Positions 1 to 8,446 of a stretch of DNA of 21,216 bases are shown piece by piece (the stretch's first letter is position 1; each line of letters begins with the position of its first letter). This DNA is from Bacteroidales bacterium UBA3663 (GTDB taxonomy: Bacteria; Bacteroidota; Bacteroidia; Bacteroidales; UBA3663). Location of the stretch: the NCBI GenBank assembly GCA_002373755.1, contig DFJU01000105.1, positions 1-21,216 of the forward strand, given 5' to 3'. Both the position numbers and the translations under genes were made by a program. Below the pieces are notes generated by a model. The model did no database searches and was not told the DNA's origin. It was given only the letters and a program-made list of their open reading frames with translations.

Positions 1-86
1 AAAACCTGAACAACCATAGCGGACTGTCGATAGAGAACCGCAGGCGGTTCATTTCTGGGTTTTTCTTGGCATTGACAGAAACTTAG
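1..86 (+). CDS. 3' end of an unknown gene (partial)
   Basis: An open frame enters from the left edge (codons in phase with position 3) and ends at TAG 84-86. It gives about 27 residues ending in RRFISGFFLALTET. The mix of charged and hydrophobic residues and the hairpin a few bases downstream are consistent with a real gene end. The fragment is too short to assign a family, and the start lies outside the window. Confidence 0.4.
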   Translation, partial: NLNNHSGLSIENRRRFISGFFLALTET

Positions 87-91
87 GCATG

Positions 92-128
92 AAAAAAGGC
101 AGGAGCCCCGTTGATAGAGACTCCTGCC
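92..128 (-). terminator. Intrinsic terminator-like hairpin, best on the minus strand
   Basis: GGCAGGAG (98-105) and CTCCTGCC (121-128) form a perfect 8-bp stem with a 15-nt loop. Read on the minus strand the stem is followed directly by six T residues, a textbook intrinsic terminator. On the plus strand there is no T-tract right after the stem, although it could still end the gene that stops at 86. No minus-strand gene was found to its right before 2274. Confidence 0.6.
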
Positions 129-257
129 CATGCCTGTAGTTTTGTGCAATCCTATTCCTCGCAGAGTTGCTCCCCAGCAGAGCTCCACTATGCTTCGGAC
201 TGCGAAACGAAGATGCAAACTTCTTTGCAGATGTCAAAAAATAATGTCAAAAAAGTC

Positions 258-317
258 ATCCTGCAATTTGAGCTATTGACTAGCTACTACTCAAATTTAT
301 CCTGCAAAATGAGCTAT
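258..317 (+). repeat. Imperfect direct repeat, 41-nt offset
   Basis: Positions 258-276 and 299-317 share 17 of 19 bases (both begin ATCCTGCAA and end TGAGCTAT). The 41-nt offset is not a multiple of three. It lies just upstream of the first ATG of the hypothetical gene, where an open coding frame has no start. Confidence 0.5.
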
Positions 318-397
318 ACGCCAAATTTGGCGATGCCTACTATATCGTCGGACCTCTACATCTACGCAAGGTTTCTGACCCACATAAGGGTTGGGAA

Positions 398-1315
398 ATG
401 GATGACAGCATAAAATATGGGCGATGGTCTTCGGTCGCTCCACCAGCAGGTATTGTCTATGGAACAAAATACCGCAATTGGATTGAATATGATTTTTCTG
501 ACGACCATAGTCAAGACACCTTGTTCTGCACTGGCTTTATGCGCAACGGCCAAATGCACTTCTTGATGAGAGGCTCGGAGGACACTTTCATTGCCAAATA
601 TATAAAAAGCCGACACGGTTCGATAGAAAAGGTTTTGTCGTTGGGCAATATCCCTGTGAAATATACTCAAGGTCGAAAGAATCAAGACGAACTGACCTAT
701 TATTTTCAAGAGGATTGGACCAAAGATGGCATTTTGAACATAGACCAAGATACCATCCGCATCACATACATCAAAAAACACTCCGACACGCTGCAATACA
801 GAGGTATCGAGGCATTGGAACAAGTTATTGACTTCGCAGCCAACCATACAGGAAAAGCCTGCATGAATGAAGTCAGGGCATTGGAGGAAAAGATTGGGGG
901 AGAGCACGATGGGCATATTTTGGAAACCAATTGGATAGGATATATCACATCCGAATATCAGAAAAAGGTAATAGGGGTGGATTTCAATTCACGAATCAAT
1001 GGAGAAAAAATTGAAGGTGACCATGAGCGTGTCAATTATTTTCATGCCATAGACGAGTTCGATTCTTTCTGCGTCAGTTACTGCTATCAGAAAGAGACAC
1101 AGATGCTTACTACTGTTTGGTTGGATTTATATAATACCAGTTATGCAAGTAGTGGACGTAAATATAGACAAGACGTTCATCTTGCCTTAGACTCAATAGT
1201 GAGCAAATGCCTTTCCATCACGCCCGACTCCAATGGTGTGTGGCACAAAGGGGATTTGACAATTAAACCTTTTGGGAGCAAGAATAGAATCATCGTACAA
1301 TCGAAACTACAATAA
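398..1315 (+). CDS. Hypothetical protein, low-GC, possibly 5'-damaged
   Basis: A 305-residue protein that I do not recognise. It is soluble-looking, with no signal peptide or membrane segment, and rich in Tyr, Asp and Lys. Its base composition is clearly more AT-rich than the following genes, which suggests acquired DNA. The ATG at 398 is only the first ATG in frame. The same frame stays open back to a stop at 281-283, and the upstream codons (…ELYAKFGDAYYIVGPLHLRK) look like real protein, so the natural start is probably further upstream and may be separated by a frameshift near 260-300. Neither domain nor partner is visible, so function is unknown. Confidence 0.6.
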   Translation: MDDSIKYGRWSSVAPPAGIVYGTKYRNWIEYDFSDDHSQDTLFCTGFMRNGQMHFLMRGSEDTFIAKYIKSRHGSIEKVLSLGNIPVKYTQGRKNQDELTYYFQEDWTKDGILNIDQDTIRITYIKKHSDTLQYRGIEALEQVIDFAANHTGKACMNEVRALEEKIGGEHDGHILETNWIGYITSEYQKKVIGVDFNSRINGEKIEGDHERVNYFHAIDEFDSFCVSYCYQKETQMLTTVWLDLYNTSYASSGRKYRQDVHLALDSIVSKCLSITPDSNGVWHKGDLTIKPFGSKNRIIVQSKLQ

Positions 1316-1411
1316 TCCGTCATTAGGGCGCGGACTTCGGGCAATAATTTGTCATTTCTGCGTTTTAAATTGAGCATAAGAACTATACCTTCCTCATCGA
1401 CCACCGACGCA

Positions 1412-2098
1412 ATGAAAAGATTCCTGTTCCTTTTGGCGGCTTGCCTGGCCATCGCACCGCTGTCGGCCCAGCGTCAGTCGCTCAAAAACATCCCCTATAT
1501 CGACCAGCGGCGCCTGCACTACGGTTTCCTGCTGGGGCTTGACATGTCCGATGTCACCTTCAGCCACAGCGGGGCGAATGCGTGGGCGGCAGAATGTCCG
1601 AGCGTGAATCCGTCATTCTGCGTCGGACTGATGGGCGATGTCGCATTGACCGAAAACCTGAATGTGCGCTGCACGCCGATGCTGCATTTCATGTCGCGCG
1701 ACGTGAAGTTCCGCAACGCCACAACGGCCGAGACGCGCACGCAGACGCTCAAGTCGAACTACATTTCGCTGCCCGTCAGCCTGAAGGTGGCCACGCACCG
1801 GCTCAACAACTATCGGCCGTACATGCTGCTCGGTGCACAGCTCGACTTCGACCTCGCACAAGAGAAGGAACAGCCCATCGTGTTCCGGCGCGCCGACGTG
1901 GGGCTGCACGTGGCTCTGGGGTGCGACGGCTATCTGCCGTTCTTCAAGTTCTGTCCCGAACTGCGTTTCAACATCGGTCTGCTTGACATGATCGACCACG
2001 AACGCAAGGGGCTGAAGGATGAGACGCTTTTGCCCTACACCGAAGCCATCGGCCGTGCGCACAACAAGAGCATCTCGCTGCTCTTCTTCTTCGAGTGA
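1412..2098 (+). CDS. porT: PorT-like outer-membrane beta-barrel protein
   Basis: The protein has 228 residues. The start is placed at ATG 1412, which opens with a signal peptide (MKRFLFLLAACLAIAPLSAQ); an upstream ATG at 1349 would add an unlikely 21-residue leader. The mature N-terminus has the PorT-type stretch LKNIPYIDQRRLHYGFLLGL, followed by alternating hydrophobic strands (LPVSLKVATHR, YMLLGAQLDFDLA, FCPELRFNIGLLDM) and an aromatic end, LLFFFE, as in small barrels. In Porphyromonas gingivalis, PorT is an outer-membrane protein needed for type IX secretion; homologues are called SprT in gliding flavobacteria. The family call rests on recognising this pattern. It could be a general PorT-family barrel without a secretion role. 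It stands alone on the plus strand, ending before a convergent hairpin. Confidence 0.75.
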   Translation: MKRFLFLLAACLAIAPLSAQRQSLKNIPYIDQRRLHYGFLLGLDMSDVTFSHSGANAWAAECPSVNPSFCVGLMGDVALTENLNVRCTPMLHFMSRDVKFRNATTAETRTQTLKSNYISLPVSLKVATHRLNNYRPYMLLGAQLDFDLAQEKEQPIVFRRADVGLHVALGCDGYLPFFKFCPELRFNIGLLDMIDHERKGLKDETLLPYTEAIGRAHNKSISLLFFFE

Positions 2099-2183
2099 AC
2101 AACAGGCCCTTTCTTTTCGCTGCGAAGACCCGTTGTGCGGTGTGAAGGGAGCGATAACATCCGAATCCTTGTTAATTCAAATA

Positions 2184-2218
2184 ATGGCCTTTGATTCTAC
2201 AACGGAATCAAAGGCCAT
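2184..2218. terminator. Strong hairpin between convergent genes
   Basis: ATGGCCTTTGATTC (2184-2197) pairs perfectly over 14 bp with GAATCAAAGGCCAT (2205-2218) around a 7-nt loop. On the minus strand it is followed by a T-rich stretch (TTATTTG). It lies between the convergent porT and symporter genes, so it can serve as a bidirectional terminator. A TCGCGTAG octamer follows immediately at 2224-2231. Confidence 0.7.
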
Positions 2219-2273
2219 AAAAGTCGCGTAGCAAGGCATTGAAGTCGAGCTAAAGGGTCGCATTGGCCGAAAA

Positions 2274-3134
2274 TCACGCCGAGAACTTGCCACGCACCTT
2301 TATCATGGCCACGTAGCCTAGCAGGACGACGTTCATCATCAGTGCGTAGATGATGGCCGGAATGGCGATGCGGCCGTCGTTGAACACAAACGGGCTGCTG
2401 GCCACGGCGATGGCCTGTGCGGCGTTCTGCATACCGACCTCGATGACGATGGTGCGGCGTTGAGCCTCGTCGAGCTTCGCTACGCGGCTCAGCAGTCCGG
2501 CCATGATGACCGACACAAGCAACAATGCCGTGACGCACGCGCCCAAGGTGGTGAAATGCTCGGCGATGGTGTCTTGATGCTGCACGAAGAAGATGGTGGC
2601 CAGCAGCAGCAGCGCGGGGAAGGCGAAGCGCGACAGCACCCTCTCGATGGCCGATGCCGCACGGCTCCAACGCCAGCGCACCACGATGCCGAGTGCGATG
2701 GGCACGAACATCGTCGCCAAGTTCTGCATCAGCAGGTTGCCCACCGGCAAGTGGATGCCGACAGCATCGCCCACCTGAGCCGTGACCCACTGCATGACGA
2801 GCGGCAGGGTGAACAGTGTGACCACCGAGCTGACGGCTGTGAGCGACACCGAAAGCGCCACGTCGCCGCGCGCCAGCATCGAAAACACGTTGCTCGACGA
2901 ACCGCCCGGACAGCAGGCAATCAGCATCACGCCCACCACGAACATGGCAGGTACGTCGAACGCGGCAACCACGCCCCACGCCACGAGGGGCAGCAGGACG
3001 AGCTGGCCGACGAGACCCATCAGCATCGCCTTGGGCGAGCGCACGATGAGCGCAAAGTCGCTGATGCGCAGGGTCAGGCCGAGGTCGAACATCAGAAGGG
3101 TGAGGATGGGAAGTACGATGAAGATGCTGTTCAT
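2274..3134 (-). CDS. Bile acid:sodium symporter family (BASS) transporter
   Basis: A 286-residue integral membrane protein with about nine or ten hydrophobic helices. The family hallmarks are both present: the CPGG motif at residues 75-78 followed by SSSN, and EVGMQN at about 232-237 in the second helix-crossing motif. In structurally known BASS proteins these two regions form the sodium and substrate sites. Members move bile acids or other organic anions such as pantoate, pyruvate or sulfated compounds with Na+; the substrate here cannot be read from sequence. ATG 3132-3134 lies 3 nt after the stop of the upstream peptidase gene, with an AAGGAG ribosome-binding site inside that gene's last codons, so the two genes are co-transcribed and probably translationally coupled. 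Confidence 0.85.
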   Translation of the reverse strand: MNSIFIVLPILTLLMFDLGLTLRISDFALIVRSPKAMLMGLVGQLVLLPLVAWGVVAAFDVPAMFVVGVMLIACCPGGSSSNVFSMLARGDVALSVSLTAVSSVVTLFTLPLVMQWVTAQVGDAVGIHLPVGNLLMQNLATMFVPIALGIVVRWRWSRAASAIERVLSRFAFPALLLLATIFFVQHQDTIAEHFTTLGACVTALLLVSVIMAGLLSRVAKLDEAQRRTIVIEVGMQNAAQAIAVASSPFVFNDGRIAIPAIIYALMMNVVLLGYVAMIKVRGKFSA

Positions 3135-3137
3135 AGG

Positions 3138-4562
3138 TCACTCTCCTTTCGTTTTTAGGATTTCGTCAATGCTGCACGGCTTTTTGTGGCCGATGCGTCG
3201 TGCGCCGTCGTCGGTGATGAGCCAGTCCTCCTCGTTGCGGATGCCGCCGAAGTCGCGGAAGGCATCGAGCCTGTCGTAGTTGATGAACTCGCGGAACCTG
3301 CCTTCGGCGCGCCATTGGTCGATGAGTTCGGGGATGAAGTAGATGCCCGGCTCGACGGTGAAGACGAAGCCCGGCTCCAACGCGCGTCCCAGTCGGAGCG
3401 ACGAGAATCCGAAGCGGCTGTCCTTCTGTGCGCCGCGCGGATAGCCCACATAGACCTCGCCGTAGTTCTCCATGTCGTGCACGTCGAGCCCCATCATGTG
3501 GCCAAGCCCGTGGGGCATGAAGAGGGCGACGGCACCGGCTTCGGCCGCCTCCATCGGGTCGCCCTTCATCAGGCCGAGCTGTTTCAGTCCGTCGGCAATG
3601 AGCGACCAAGCCCGCACGTGGCAGTCGCGGTAGGTCACGCCGGGGCGGATTTTCCGTGTAGTGGCCTCGTAGGTCGCGTAGAGGATGTCATAGACCTCGC
3701 GCTGGCGTGCCGTGAAGTCGTGGCCGACGGGCATCGTCGATGTGCAGTCGCCCGCGTAGTGGCTCATGGCCTCGGCTCCGGCATCGAGCAGGAGCATGTC
3801 GCCGTCGCGCAATGTGTGGATGTAGCCGTGGTTGTGGAGCGTCTGGCCGTGACTCGTGGCGATGGTCGGGAACGAATAGAAGTAGCCTTGGCTGAGGGCG
3901 ACCTGCATCACGGCGGCGTTGATGTCGCGTTCGTGTACGCCGGGGCGCACCATGCGCATTGCCGTCTCGTGCATCTCAACCGTGATGTCGATGGCGCGTG
4001 CAATCTCGGTCAGTTCCTCGTCGCTCTTGTGGTTGCGCATGTCGGCCAACGTGTAGCAGAGTTCGAGCGACGGTGCGGCCGATGGCGCATCGGCCATGAA
4101 CGGGTCGCCTGCCGGAGCCGCGATTTTTTTGCCCAGCAGGTGTTGCAGCCACATCACCGTCTCGCCTCGGTAGGGCGGCACGAAATGCACTGGCTGGCGG
4201 CGGGCAATGGCATCGGCCACGTACTGCTCGAGTGCGGCCAGCGGACGGGTGTCGGCCACGCCGACACTGGCGGCTTTTTCGGCCAATGTGGGTTGCGGGC
4301 CGGTCCAGACGATGTCGTCGATGGTCAGTTCGTCGCCGAACACGACGGTGCGCGCGTTGTCGATGTCGATGACGGCGGCCAACCCCTCGTAGTCGAGTCC
4401 GAAGAGGTAGAGGAAGGTGCTGTCCTGCCGGAACGGATAGTTGTTGTCGCGATAGTTCATCGAGGCCACGCCGTTGCCGAGGAAGAGCAGCAGGCCGCTG
4501 CCCATCGTCTTGGCCAGGCGTTCGCGGCGCTCGATGTAGGTTTGTTTTGGAAATGTTGCCAT
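3138..4562 (-). CDS. pepP: Xaa-Pro aminopeptidase (aminopeptidase P, M24B)
   Basis: A 474-residue cytoplasmic metallopeptidase that removes an N-terminal residue preceding proline. Residues 1 to about 160 match the aminopeptidase P N-terminal domain (NYPFRQDSTFLYLFGL). The rest is the pita-bread catalytic domain. The five metal ligands are visible: D260 (LLLDAGAE), D272 (AGDCTSTM), H355 (PHGLGHMMGLD), E404 (FTVEPGIYF) and a glutamate at 444/445 (GIRNEEDW). Length is normal for the family and there is no signal peptide. It is followed 3 nt later by the BASS transporter gene, forming a two-gene operon. One TCGCGTAG octamer lies inside it at 3674-3681. Confidence 0.92.
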   Translation of the reverse strand: MATFPKQTYIERRERLAKTMGSGLLLFLGNGVASMNYRDNNYPFRQDSTFLYLFGLDYEGLAAVIDIDNARTVVFGDELTIDDIVWTGPQPTLAEKAASVGVADTRPLAALEQYVADAIARRQPVHFVPPYRGETVMWLQHLLGKKIAAPAGDPFMADAPSAAPSLELCYTLADMRNHKSDEELTEIARAIDITVEMHETAMRMVRPGVHERDINAAVMQVALSQGYFYSFPTIATSHGQTLHNHGYIHTLRDGDMLLLDAGAEAMSHYAGDCTSTMPVGHDFTARQREVYDILYATYEATTRKIRPGVTYRDCHVRAWSLIADGLKQLGLMKGDPMEAAEAGAVALFMPHGLGHMMGLDVHDMENYGEVYVGYPRGAQKDSRFGFSSLRLGRALEPGFVFTVEPGIYFIPELIDQWRAEGRFREFINYDRLDAFRDFGGIRNEEDWLITDDGARRIGHKKPCSIDEILKTKGE

Positions 4563-4633
4563 ATCTATAAATTTTTATGATTTTTTTAACCAAAGGCACG
4601 AAAACCGATTTTTGTCTGCATGAGCAAACTACT

Positions 4634-4659
4634 CCCTTCCCCTATGTAACGGGGAAGGG
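4634..4659 (-). terminator. Hairpin abutting the beta-helix lipoprotein stop
   Basis: CCCTTCCCC (4634-4642) and GGGGAAGGG (4651-4659) form a 9-bp stem with an 8-nt loop, directly next to the stop codon at 4660-4662. There is no clear T-run, so it may be a weak terminator or an mRNA 3'-end stabiliser. The adjacent G-rich stretch (GGGGATGGGGTCTT) closely resembles the one at the 3' end of the SRPBCC gene. Confidence 0.5.
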
Positions 4660-6072
4660 TCAGGGGATGGGGTCTTCATAGCACCCTATCGTCGGCGCAT
4701 CTGCCGCGCGCGTCTTGCCGTCGAGGTCGGTGGGACAGATGGCAGCTCCATTGGCCGCACCTGCACCGATGGCTGGCGATTCGGACTGCACGTGGAAGTC
4801 GAACGAATAGTTCGGGATGTCGATGAGGGCGAAGAGCGGATCCTGGTTCCACACCGTGGCAATGAAGTCGTTGTCGTCCGTGCCGCCTTCGGCCAGAATC
4901 AGGCAGTGGTCGAAGCGGTAGCTGGTGATGTCGCCGGCCAATGCCGTTTTCTCCGGGAGGCTGACGTCCGGATCATTCCATCGGCCCCAGATAATCGTAT
5001 TGCGAATGACGCACTCATGGAGCGGTTGCGCGCGTTCGCCATTGGCCGAAATGTTGTCCAGACAGAGCGCGGGGCGCGTCACGGCAGCGGCGAAGTTGTA
5101 GTTGGCCAACGTGCAGTGGGTGATGTCGTGCCAGCCGCCGCAGATGTTGAGCAAGGCTCCGGACGCGTTGCTCAGTTCGCAGTTGCGCAGGGTGAGGCGC
5201 GTCATGCGGCAGGCGATGAGGTGGCTACCGCTGTTTTTCAGTCGGCAGGCATCGAACGTCACATCGGTCGAGTCGAGACGGATTCCGTCGCTCATGCCGC
5301 GTATGTCGGTGTGGCGGAAGAGGCATCCGGTGGCCGTGCTATCGATGATGAGCGAACCCCACTGTGCCGGCAGATTGTCGTAGGGCAGGTTGTCGAACAT
5401 CCAGTCGGTGCGGTCGCCGCGCAGGGTGACGGGTCGGCCGAGGGCGCCCTCGCAGCGCAAGGTGCCGTACACGCGGATGTCGGCCTTGTCGTGCAGGTAG
5501 AGCGTCGAACTGTCGCCGATGGTGAGCGTCACACCGTGGGGGATGACGAGGCTGTCGTAAATCTGCACTTCGGTGCCCGACGGCCAGGTGGCATCGGCCG
5601 CAACGACCTCGCCGCGCAGTTTGGCCACGTCCTTGCTCTGCGCATCGAGCACGACGCTCTGCGTGCGTCCGTTGCAGGTGATGTCGATGTAGTCGGTATG
5701 TTGGGCGGTGGCCGATGTGCCGTCGCTCGGGAATGTTGCCTCGACGAAGATGAACATAGAGTCGCCAGATGCGATGCGCAGCAGGTCGCTGTTGGTGAAC
5801 GATGTGCCGTTCATGCCGTCCACGTTCATGCGGAAGCCGTTGTCCGATGCGCCGCGCAGGGCAATCGAGGTGAGCAGCAGGTCGTTGCCGCAACGGTTGT
5901 AGAGCTTTAACTGGTAGGTCGGACTGCTGTTGCCGGTCAGGAGCAGCCCCATGCTGATGGTGTCGGCCGATGGTGTCGGCTGGTCGGACGGACTGGTTGA
6001 AAAATCGTCGTCGGAACAGGCGCATAGCATTGCCGCCCACAGAGCAAGGATTGAAAAATCGCGTAGTTGCAT
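4660..6072 (-). CDS. Surface lipoprotein with a right-handed parallel beta-helix
   Basis: A 470-residue predicted lipoprotein. The N-terminal hydrophobic segment ends in the lipobox LCAC with C19 as the lipidated residue. It is followed by SDDD, which resembles the acidic lipoprotein export signal that sends Bacteroidetes lipoproteins to the cell surface. The middle (roughly residues 190-390) consists of short repeated strands typical of a parallel beta-helix (ADIRVYGTLRCEG, VTFDACRLKNSGSH, LTLRNCELSNASGALL). The C-terminal SPAIGAGA…DLDGKTR…IGCYE is the usual ending of this protein class. Such proteins often bind or cut polysaccharides, but no catalytic site is evident and the function is unknown. 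Codons 2-6 form one arm of a 13-bp inverted repeat with the leader. Confidence 0.8.
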   Translation of the reverse strand: MQLRDFSILALWAAMLCACSDDDFSTSPSDQPTPSADTISMGLLLTGNSSPTYQLKLYNRCGNDLLLTSIALRGASDNGFRMNVDGMNGTSFTNSDLLRIASGDSMFIFVEATFPSDGTSATAQHTDYIDITCNGRTQSVVLDAQSKDVAKLRGEVVAADATWPSGTEVQIYDSLVIPHGVTLTIGDSSTLYLHDKADIRVYGTLRCEGALGRPVTLRGDRTDWMFDNLPYDNLPAQWGSLIIDSTATGCLFRHTDIRGMSDGIRLDSTDVTFDACRLKNSGSHLIACRMTRLTLRNCELSNASGALLNICGGWHDITHCTLANYNFAAAVTRPALCLDNISANGERAQPLHECVIRNTIIWGRWNDPDVSLPEKTALAGDITSYRFDHCLILAEGGTDDNDFIATVWNQDPLFALIDIPNYSFDFHVQSESPAIGAGAANGAAICPTDLDGKTRAADAPTIGCYEDPIP

Positions 6073-6118
6073 CGCTTCAATGGGTTTGATACCTATCTAT
6101 AACGAAGAACTACGCGAT
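6059..6118 (-). repeat. 13-bp inverted repeat across the start of the beta-helix lipoprotein
   Basis: AAATCGCGTAGTT and its exact complement AACTACGCGATTT lie around 6056-6068 and 6108-6120. On the minus strand the first arm is in the leader and the second is codons 2-6 of the lipoprotein (Q-L-R-D-F). The start codon (6070-6072) lies in the loop, next to the second arm. Each arm contains one TCGCGTAG octamer. Confidence 0.65.
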
Positions 6119-6131
6119 TTATTTTGATGGC

Positions 6132-6152
6132 GACGGCACTTTGCGCGCCGTC
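6132..6152 (-). terminator. Weak hairpin downstream of res
   Basis: GACGGC (6132-6137) and GCCGTC (6147-6152) form a 6-bp stem with a 9-nt loop, 38 nt after the res stop. On the minus strand it is followed by GCCATCAAAAT rather than a T-tract, so termination here is only a possibility. Confidence 0.3.
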
Positions 6153-6189
6153 CGGGCTTCAATCAGGGTGGAGGGGGAGTGGAGAATCT

Positions 6190-8391
6190 TCAGAGGAAGT
6201 CTTTCAGCATCTGCCAGTCGTTGCTTGCAATGTCGTCAGAATAATGTTCGGTGCAGATGCAGAGTTCGCCACTCTGCTTGTCTTTGCGCACGAATCCACC
6301 CTTCAGGTTGTGTTTCTGCAAATAGGCTTTCAGTACTTCAAATTTCTTCGGACTGAAGATGTCGATGTCTTCGCTCCGGCCCGTACGGTCGAATCCACCC
6401 TTTGTCTCGACAATCCACGTTTCGCCATTTTCGAGGCCGATGATGTAGTCGGGGAAGAACGATTTGAGTTTGCCCGCGTTGTCGGCATAGACGATGGAGA
6501 AATACTCGCTACCCTTGTCGCCGTTCTTGTAAACCCATTTCACCGCTGCGCACGTCTCGCAATATTTCTCAAACGAACGCTCTGAGTCAGAACGTGGTTC
6601 GGCCGAGGCGAGATAACCATCGTACACGCTTTTCGTCATGGTGGATTGGTCTTTCGAGGTGGCATTGTAGGTGAAAATGGTCTCTTGCGGAATGGTGAAT
6701 TTGTATTCCGTGATATTGTCAATCGGTATCGGCAAATTGTCCGTGTCGTTCGACGCTATGGCCTCTTGCACATCGTGGCGCAGGCGGTCGCTGTTGTTGA
6801 GCACAAAGGCGTAGAGCTGTCGCGGTTCAAGGTTCAGCAGCTTCTTGTCGTACTTGTCTTTCTTTCCAAACAGACGGCGTGCAATCAGGTTCATCTGGTC
6901 GTATTGCATACTGATTTTTAGGGCTATTTGCGACAACTCATGATGAAAATCACGACCATGGCGGTGTGTGTTCAATGGTTCACGGATGGCAATGTCGTTC
7001 AACTTGTCTATTTCCTCCTGACTGAGTTTGCGCAGGTCGCCCGAAACGGTGTGCTTCACAATGTCGGCCGAAAAGTTGTAGCCCGCCGTCTCCAATCGTG
7101 TCTGGTTTTCTTTGAAATCTTTGCCCAGATTGTACGTCTTCTGAAAATAGAGTGCGATGGCGTTGAGTGCCTGATAGCTGTCGCGCGGCGTGGTGCTCAG
7201 TCCCGGTTTCTGTTCGCCCGTGAGCGAGAAATTTTTATGCTCTTTTTTCAAGTATAGTTTCACGGCGTTCAATGCGCCTTTGCCCATCGTCGTCTGCACG
7301 CCTTCGGTGAATTTCTCGTCGAGGGTGTAGAGGTAGCAGCGGTCGAGCAAATCGCTGTCGTAGTGGTGCGCTTCGGGCATTCGGCGTATGCGGCCGATGG
7401 TCTGAATCTCGAATGTCTCGCTCATGTTGTCGCGTAGCTTGACGAGGATGTGCGCGCGTGGGCAGTCCCAGCCTGTCGCCACCGCCTGTTTGATGATGAC
7501 GGCTATGGGTTGCGCATCGGGGCGTTCAATGTCGTTGAGATTCTCCTTCTTGTCGCTGAGCCACACTGCAAGCGAGCCGTTTTCGTAGGTTATCTGATGG
7601 CTCTCGAACCACGTTTCGACCTCGTCGAGCAAAACGTCGTTCTTGTTCGGCAATTGGACAATGATTAATGGGTTGACCGACGTTTTTTGTTGCAGAAAAG
7701 CTGTTGTCAGTTCGCGTTGTTTGTTCAATGCCCGTTCGAGCAGGAAGTCGATTTGGTCGTCAACTTTTTCGTTCTGATGAAAATCCTCGTTGATGACGAG
7801 CAGCTTCTTTATCAGTCCAGATGCAACGACATCCGCCTCGTCCACCTCAATGAACTCAACGGCATCTTTGTTGAAATTCTTCGGCGTTGCCGAGGTGCGT
7901 ATTATCTTGTCGGTCTGGAAATATTGCAGAATCTCGTTGGCCTTCACGCTGTCGTTCTGGTGGCTTTCATCGACGATGATTTTGAACTGCAGACCGTTGT
8001 CGCGCGCCGTCTCGATGTGTTCGATGAAGTTTTTGCGCTCGCCCTCCTTCAGGGCGTTGTTGCCCTTCTTGGTCAGTTTTTCCCAGTTGATGAAGCAGCA
8101 GTCGTTTTCGCTGAATCCGCTAGTCATCACGTCGGCAAGCAGTTTGGTCTGCGCATTGTGGATGTATTTGTCCATCTTGGCCTTGCTCTGTTCCTCGAGG
8201 TCGCCCTTGCCCGGCGTGAGCCAGATGAAAACGGTGTTTGCGACGCTTTTGCAATACTCGTCCATGAAGTGCGTGAGCATGATGGTCTTGCCGCTGCCCG
8301 TTGGGCTTTTCAAGATGATTTCGCGCTTGCTGGAGTTCATCGCCTCCATCAGTTTGCCAATTGTATGTAGCTGAAAATCTAATAATTGCAT
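6190..8391 (-). CDS. res: Type III restriction-modification system, restriction subunit (Res)
   Basis: The protein has 733 residues from ATG 8391 (MQLLDFQLHT…). An in-frame ATG at 8421 lies inside a palindromic repeat and would add ten residues; the later start fits the family better. Superfamily 2 helicase motifs appear in order: Walker A SPTGSGKT (29-36), motif II DESH (141-144), motif III TSATP (166-170), then a motif VI-like QTIGRIRRMPE. Near the C-terminus FPDY followed by VETKG forms the PD-(D/E)xK nuclease. Type III Res works with Mod: the complex translocates or slides on DNA in an ATP-dependent way and cuts unmethylated DNA beside the recognition site. All key residues are intact. 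The gene lies 103 nt after mod, a gap filled by two palindromic repeats. Confidence 0.9.
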   Translation of the reverse strand: MQLLDFQLHTIGKLMEAMNSSKREIILKSPTGSGKTIMLTHFMDEYCKSVANTVFIWLTPGKGDLEEQSKAKMDKYIHNAQTKLLADVMTSGFSENDCCFINWEKLTKKGNNALKEGERKNFIEHIETARDNGLQFKIIVDESHQNDSVKANEILQYFQTDKIIRTSATPKNFNKDAVEFIEVDEADVVASGLIKKLLVINEDFHQNEKVDDQIDFLLERALNKQRELTTAFLQQKTSVNPLIIVQLPNKNDVLLDEVETWFESHQITYENGSLAVWLSDKKENLNDIERPDAQPIAVIIKQAVATGWDCPRAHILVKLRDNMSETFEIQTIGRIRRMPEAHHYDSDLLDRCYLYTLDEKFTEGVQTTMGKGALNAVKLYLKKEHKNFSLTGEQKPGLSTTPRDSYQALNAIALYFQKTYNLGKDFKENQTRLETAGYNFSADIVKHTVSGDLRKLSQEEIDKLNDIAIREPLNTHRHGRDFHHELSQIALKISMQYDQMNLIARRLFGKKDKYDKKLLNLEPRQLYAFVLNNSDRLRHDVQEAIASNDTDNLPIPIDNITEYKFTIPQETIFTYNATSKDQSTMTKSVYDGYLASAEPRSDSERSFEKYCETCAAVKWVYKNGDKGSEYFSIVYADNAGKLKSFFPDYIIGLENGETWIVETKGGFDRTGRSEDIDIFSPKKFEVLKAYLQKHNLKGGFVRKDKQSGELCICTEHYSDDIASNDWQMLKDFL

Positions 8392-8407
8392 AATCGTATT
8401 TTTTCTG

Positions 8408-8433
8408 TAGAGACGTGCCATGGCGCGTCTGTA
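8408..8433. repeat. Palindromic repeat copy 1 (mod-res gap)
   Basis: TAGAGACG…CGTCTGTA around a GCCATGGC core, centred between 8420 and 8421. There is one mismatch in the outer arm and one G·T pair. It contains an in-frame ATG for res (8421) that is probably not the true start. Confidence 0.75.
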
Positions 8434-8446
8434 TGTTTGTTGTTCT

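Noticed and set aside
3186..4580. Long plus-strand open frame (464 codons) opposite pepP
   Set aside because: It lies wholly antisense to a clear pepP with intact active site; composition is the expected mirror of a GC-rich gene.
4792..5910. Plus-strand open frame of 372 codons opposite the beta-helix lipoprotein
   Set aside because: Antisense shadow; the minus strand has a signal peptide, lipobox and family-type C-terminus.
8391..8421. Upstream res start adding MARLYRKNTI
   Set aside because: This start codon lies in the core of a palindromic repeat, and the downstream ATG gives the normal family N-terminus.
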